From positions 32,208,587-32,272,586 of the forward strand of contig OZ029916.1 in NCBI GenBank assembly GCA_964023275.1: a stretch of DNA of 64,000 bases, read 5' to 3'. Source of the stretch: Norana najaformis (Eukaryota; Annelida; Clitellata; Crassiclitellata; Hormogastridae). Positions 59,431 to 64,000 of the stretch are shown here, piece after piece. A program made the translations under genes and the position numbers. The notes below the pieces were generated by a model. It was not told where the DNA came from and made no database searches. It saw only the letters and a program-made list of their open reading frames with translations. Positions within the stretch are counted from its first letter, which is position 1. The number at the start of each line of letters is the position of its first letter.

Positions 59431-60090
59431 CCCATCCTCGCGCTCAGGCGTAGGCCACCTCGACACTTTAAGTTCATAAATGAATTGGGTAGATTTCGTC
59501 GTCTGTGCAAACCCATTTCCTTCTAGAGGGGAAGAAACCTATTCTTTGAAAAATCTATTCTCTGTTGGCCATCCCCTCCCCTTATAACTGCGTAATATAA
59601 GCCTAAATCTCGCCCAGCATGCAAAGCCGGTTTGCAGAGTATACAGCCCATAGATAGGCTTACAATCATAACGTATACTTAACCAGTTGATTTCCACATA
59701 GTGCTGAATAGTCCAAATTAATATACTGACGCCTATCTAACTGCCCAACGGTAGAGGGCTAATGTGTTGAATAGAGAATAGGCCTACAAATGCAGGGACA
59801 GCCGCCTTTCTGAACGCTACAACTGGCCACCGATAGGGGGCTATTTGTCGAACGACGGAAAGAAACCCCGGATGGAAAAGCACGGATGATCCGTACGCTT
59901 CCTTCTCTCCCGTTGATCGGTTGGCTCTCGTTTTTCGTCCATTTTTCACCGCCGCCGATATGCGGGACGGGACGTCGATTTTTGGACATCAGTCAACATC
60001 TGTGAATCTATGATTGAGTTTCCCTCTTTCTCAGCAGCATAAAATGGGTGCTTTTTCTCCAGCAGGGTAAATCGTTTTAATCCTTGAAAC

Positions 60091-60092
<2 letters not shown>

Positions 60093-60127
<35 letters not shown>
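60093..60127. repeat. TA dinucleotide repeat
   Basis: About 17 uninterrupted TA units. Confidence 0.95.
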
Positions 60128-60129
<2 letters not shown>

Positions 60130-60694
60130 AGGGGCGCGGGTGAATTAGAATTTTGATTCATGTAGGCCTAGTTCTTTATGAAAGCAGTCGGAGGGAAAAT
60201 CAGCAAACAACCTGAAATTCAGCGCTCGACCTTTGACCTATTGCCATATGCGAAATGAACTTGCGCGCTGAAAAGCATTACGGCATGACTTTTGCCGCAG
60301 TAAACTTTAGCGCGTAAAACGTCTGTTGGACGCAGTGCTCGATACTTTCTAGCTTCTGTCATTGGGATGATACCACATACAGCGCTAATTAATAGCATTT
60401 TGGCCTTAGTCGTGGCAGCCTGTGATTAAAGTCAAACGCGCGTAGTGTGTAGTTGGAAAATCTAAGACTAGGTCTAAAGCTGCCTTACAGCGTAAATTTT
60501 CTGTAGTTTTAGAACTATATCCTGTCCAGTCGACAGTGGCTTACCTAGGTATTTAAGAGCCCAGAGCGAGTGATGGCAATCGCCTCTCCCCACTAGAAAT
60601 TTTGAATTTTACCAGACGGCAATTTAGAGAAAACGTCATAAAAAATTATTGAACATTAATTAATCAATGACATAGCTAATAGTATTATGATAAT

Positions 60695-60905
60695 GATGAT
60701 GAGTTCTCTGCCCGAAGGCAGGTCCATTGGCTTTATGCCACCCTGGGATGAGATGAGTGGGGTGGTTTCCCTTTGTCTTCCTCACAGATAATTGTGAGGG
60801 AGCAAACTCGTCCAAGGTCACTATATGCAGTGGCTTGAGGCAGTTTCGAACCCGCGACCCTCCGGTTACAAGGCACAGACCATACCACTACACCACCGCG
60901 TCCCA
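60695..60905 (-). repeat. tRNA-derived SINE, minus strand
   Basis: On the minus strand: A box TGGTGTAGTGGTATGG near 60890, B box GGGTTCGAAACTG near 60855, then GTGACCTTGGACGAGTTTGC and CTCCCTCACAATTATCTGTG, and a body ending GGCAGAGAACTC. The tail block parallels CCTTGAGCAAGT...CCTCACAATTG of the SINE at 1421, so the two share a core. Confidence 0.75.
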
Positions 60906-61434
60906 TATTATGGCACCTATGAAAAAGTCAAAACAACTTTTCTATCCTTGATACTCGCTGTCTTTGAGAACTTCACCGAAATTTGTGGAGGCTATTTCAT
61001 TTGGCAATGGAAAGAACAATGTTTGTTAGTCTGTCCTGTAACATTGTAGACCTTAAAAATACGATTTTACAAGTTTCATTTTGCTGAAAAACGTATGGGT
61101 ACAAACACACTGTGTGGCAGGTTCTACAGCAATTAGTTTGTTGCTTATGTTGATTTGAGCCTGAGAGAAATGGGAAGAGTGGTCGGGTAGAGAAGAGAGA
61201 GGGCCAGTTTGACAACGTTGAGCTTAAATATATAACACTAGGTGCGGGGGGCTTCGATAGAGAGAGATAGGGTCAGGTCAACTCCAGAGTTGAAACTCGA
61301 TAGGACTATTGTACAGTGTATAGTACAATGTGTGTAGTAGGCCTATCGAGTCGAAGCGTTTATCGGCACAATCTTTAGGACATGGACTCTCATTGCTGTT
61401 CATGTTTAGGCCTACACCATTGAAATTTTGTGTG

Positions 61435-61545
61435 CAAATGATACAAATTTTCCTACAATATCATTTTGCCACCCTCCTTGCAGCCCCTTGGACAGTGTCA
61501 CCCGGGGCGGTCGCACCACTAGCCCCTCCCTCAATCACGCCACTG
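61435..61545 (-). mobile_element. DNA-transposon terminus (hAT-like)
   Basis: On the minus strand it begins CAGTGGCGTGATTGAGGGAG, then GGGCTAGTGGTGCGACCGCC and CCGGGTGACACTG, the usual look of a hAT-type end. A possible partner end, CAGGGGCGCGGGTGAA, stands at 60129, which would make an element of about 1.4 kb; the match is short. Confidence 0.45.
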
Positions 61546-61900
61546 CCAGCAGGACCAGCACCACCGTACAATTGAAAGCGCATTTATGGTAAGAAGACTA
61601 TACGCTGGTATGGTTCGTGCTCTATTACTCTCTGAAAGGAGTCCATGCCGTCGGCGTGCGCATTTCGGAGTCAAGCCAAGCTTCGGATTCTGTGAATCGA
61701 TCTGTTCCGTGGCAGACGCATCCCGCTGGTCAGACGCCCCGTGACCCGTGGGAGTGGGTGTGATCCGAGGGAGCACGGACTCATTAACGCCGGCTCGTTT
61801 TCATTAGGAGCTCAGCGGTCGACTGATTTCGATACTCGAACCGCGCCCCTGCACTACGACGGATTTACGGTTTTTATCAGCATCAAAGAACACTGAATTG

Positions 61901-61940
61901 CAGACAGACAGACAGACAGACAGACGAACAGACAGACAGA
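61901..61940. repeat. CAGA microsatellite
   Basis: About ten CAGA units with one CGAA interruption. Confidence 0.9.
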
Positions 61941-62324
61941 CTGCACCACCATTCACATTATTATAGCCTAATGATACTGGAATTGCAATCAACAATGTCC
62001 TTGAAAGACGGCTTTTGCAACAGGAACATTTTATTTCAGACGAAGATTAAACCACATCACGGACTGCAAATAACCAAAAAAACAATCATCGCAAAACAGT
62101 ATAAATTATGAGAAGCGGATGAAATCGAAACTTAGTGCCTAACATACATGGCCACGAAGATTTAAACGCATCAGACGCATAGCCTCATAGGCTATTTCAC
62201 TCAGTGCGTTTGGCCGTTTAGTTGGGCTACTAATAGCCTAAATGTGCACATACATAAACCGTACTGACTTCGACTATTACCAATTCAAGATTACATAAGT
62301 GTAAACAGACACGGTTTTATATAG

Positions 62325-62455
62325 ACACCGTATGGCTTCAACCCTGCTCAATTTTCAATGAATTTATCCTTCCCCATCGCTGCCAGTTTAAATGGGCACC
62401 ACGCCATTAAAGTCCCCGTGCACGGACCGTGCTAGCCCGAGATTTAACACCTTAA
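62325..62455 (+). repeat. Dispersed repeat family A copy
   Basis: Contains CACCGTATGGCTTCAACCC, ATTTTCAATGAATTTATCC, AAATGGGCACCACGCCATTA, AGTCCCCGTGCACGGACCGT and GCTAGCCCGAGATTTAA, in the same order as 59255-59430. Confidence 0.7.
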
Positions 62456-62810
62456 CAAACGCACGTCAAGAATCGATTCAAAGTCCTTCACTGTGATAGG
62501 CAACTCATGCTTTCCAACACTGCTCAGCACCCTTGGAGGTTTTTGAAGGCCGCCATTCAATGTTGCGATACAAAACACTTTTCATCAGTGCTCAAACCTC
62601 AAGCGATCAGCGGCACATTAACCGTCAAGTAGGTTCAACACGATGTGGAAATAACAAAAATGGTATGATCTCCATGGTATGGACGCCTTTACCACAAATT
62701 TCTTAGTTCTCAAAATCTTTAGTCTTCACATGCTGGCGACACCTAGTGTCTGTCGTCGTGTAAGGTGGTTGACAGGCAGCACAATCATACACCTACCTCT
62801 ACTAATCCTG

Positions 62811-62872
62811 CTACTACTACTACTACTACTACTGTTGTTGCTGCTACTGCTATTACTACTAATACTAATAAC
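62811..62872. repeat. CTA/CTG trinucleotide repeat
   Basis: About 20 CTA units with a TTG/CTG patch and ATA variants. Confidence 0.9.
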
Positions 62873-64000
62873 AGCAACATAATAATATAATAAACAAAAC
62901 TTATATTGTTATTTTAGAGAAGGAAAACTCACAGGGACTAGCTTTGTTAAGAATAGTTTATAATAAAACATGGCACAGTTAAAATTACCAGATGTCTTTA
63001 TTAATCAGTAGAATATTATGTGCTCCACTGTTAGGCAACAACGCACGTAACACGGTAACAGACAAGAAATCGCATCAGTACCTGTTTCTTCACAGGCATC
63101 ACATTAATCTGAAGTGCTCGAGTACAAAGAAACTCAGATTTTAAAACAAATCAAAGTTCACGCAACTGACAGAAAGTTTGTACAGCACAACACTAATTGC
63201 AAGGAAGATGAAAAACAAATTACAGTGACACCTCGTTGTAGTGCATACCGTCAAAGCATGGATTTAGTTACAGTGTAACATAACATAAACAAATATTTAT
63301 ATAACGCCACTTCAGGGATGCACTTAGCAGTGTTCCAGTCTCCAAAACACCAATTCACAATTGAAAATGTCAGCCTTTGTAGGATAAAAGCCGAGTAAGG
63401 CTTGAGAGTTCTTCAGAAAACTCCAGAGCTTTCCGTGCCTAGCTAATCCATTTCAAAGTGACAGCCTTTGACAAAACAAAGGCAGGGAAGGCTCAAGAGT
63501 TCTCCAGTTACCGGTAATTAGTAAACCATTCCAAACTGACAGTAAGTGAAGACGAGTTGCAGCTCCCAATTCCTCATCAATGTCTCACTTCTGGTATCTG
63601 CCCAACCATAAAACTTTATACTGCAATCCGAGGCTCATCTCCTACGTCTGCACTATAATGAAGTTTCACTGTAATTAAAGCTAACTAAAGAACAAAGTAT
63701 CAACACTGATTATACGCATCAGTCAGAATAAGTGTAATACGTGTAGCATAGTTCACAGGCTGCCTTTTATAAAAAATATGTTAGTCTGGAACATAGTCAA
63801 AGTAGGCGTTAGCGGAATCTTGCAGTAAACTTATAGCTGACAGCTACGAACTTGCAAAGCAGCTGCCTCTGATAACAAATTGAAGATTTACTTTATGGAG
63901 TAAACTAAAAGTTTGCAATCCTAGTACTTTCACAAACATTTGCCAAATTAAGATTTCTCATCAACACAAAACCACTCCTGTTATTCCAACACACCAGTTG

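Larger units (their letters stand above)
56625..64000. other. Distal intergenic DNA, repeats only
   Basis: No coding exon is supported. Seen: TATG, TA, CAGA and CTA microsatellites, family D (58030-58330), two family A copies (59255-59430, 62325-62455), a minus-strand SINE (60695-60905), a DNA-transposon end (61435-61545) and CpG-richer patches at 58850-59060 and 59780-60000 that could be promoters but lead into no recognised exon. Bases 62880-64000 are repeat-poor and could be the 3-prime UTR of a minus-strand gene beyond the window. Confidence 0.45.

Noticed and set aside
60129..61545. Complete 1.4-kb hAT element with both ends
   Set aside because: The right end is convincing, but the proposed left end matches over only about ten bases; recorded as a single terminus instead.
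1..64000. Bacterial or phage content, CRISPR arrays, operons
   Set aside because: Spliced animal genes, SINE/LINE relics and microsatellites throughout; tandem repeats lack unique spacers of constant length.

Overview
The window is nuclear DNA from an animal. Its protein-coding genes are split by GT-AG introns, it is packed with SINE, LINE and DNA-transposon relics and microsatellites, and its proteins match animal families (CPSF3, GALNT10, SLC36, GAS1). A marine invertebrate is likely; a deuterostome such as an echinoderm or hemichordate is my guess, but the sequence does not settle this.

Layout. Bases 1-494 carry the last coding exon of CPSF3 (+), the pre-mRNA cleavage endonuclease. Bases 3503-15664 hold a complete 12-exon GALNT10-like gene (+; 637 aa), a Golgi enzyme that starts mucin-type O-glycans, with a poly(A) signal at 15951. 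About 8.5 kb of intergenic DNA follows. Bases 24140-35551 hold a complete 9-exon SLC36-type amino-acid transporter gene (+; 499 aa). The next 8 kb contain a LINE relic and a roughly 1 kb hAT transposon. Bases 43835-47104 encode a two-exon multi-pass membrane protein (+; 295 aa) with the layout of a divergent TLC-domain protein. On the minus strand are a small two-exon gene of unknown function (50638-50041) and a GAS1-like GPI-anchored receptor in one exon (56593-55511). From 56.6 kb to the end I see only repeats and possible untranslated sequence.

The genes do not form an operon or pathway; they are independent housekeeping, secretory-pathway and cell-surface genes. GALNT10 and SLC36 as neighbours recall human 5q33, where SLC36A1-3 and GALNT10 lie within a few megabases, so the pairing may be old linkage. 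Exon junctions were set by hand from splice consensus, reading phase and family similarity; for GALNT10 and SLC36 every junction is phase-consistent.

Non-genic DNA. I see tRNA-derived SINEs, a 5S-rRNA-like element, several CR1/L2-like LINE 3-prime ends (all broken), one RTE-like LINE tail, a hAT element, a MITE, three families of dispersed repeats, a 28-bp minisatellite whose units look like splice donors, and a striking excess of the palindrome TAGGCCTA in the distal 22 kb.
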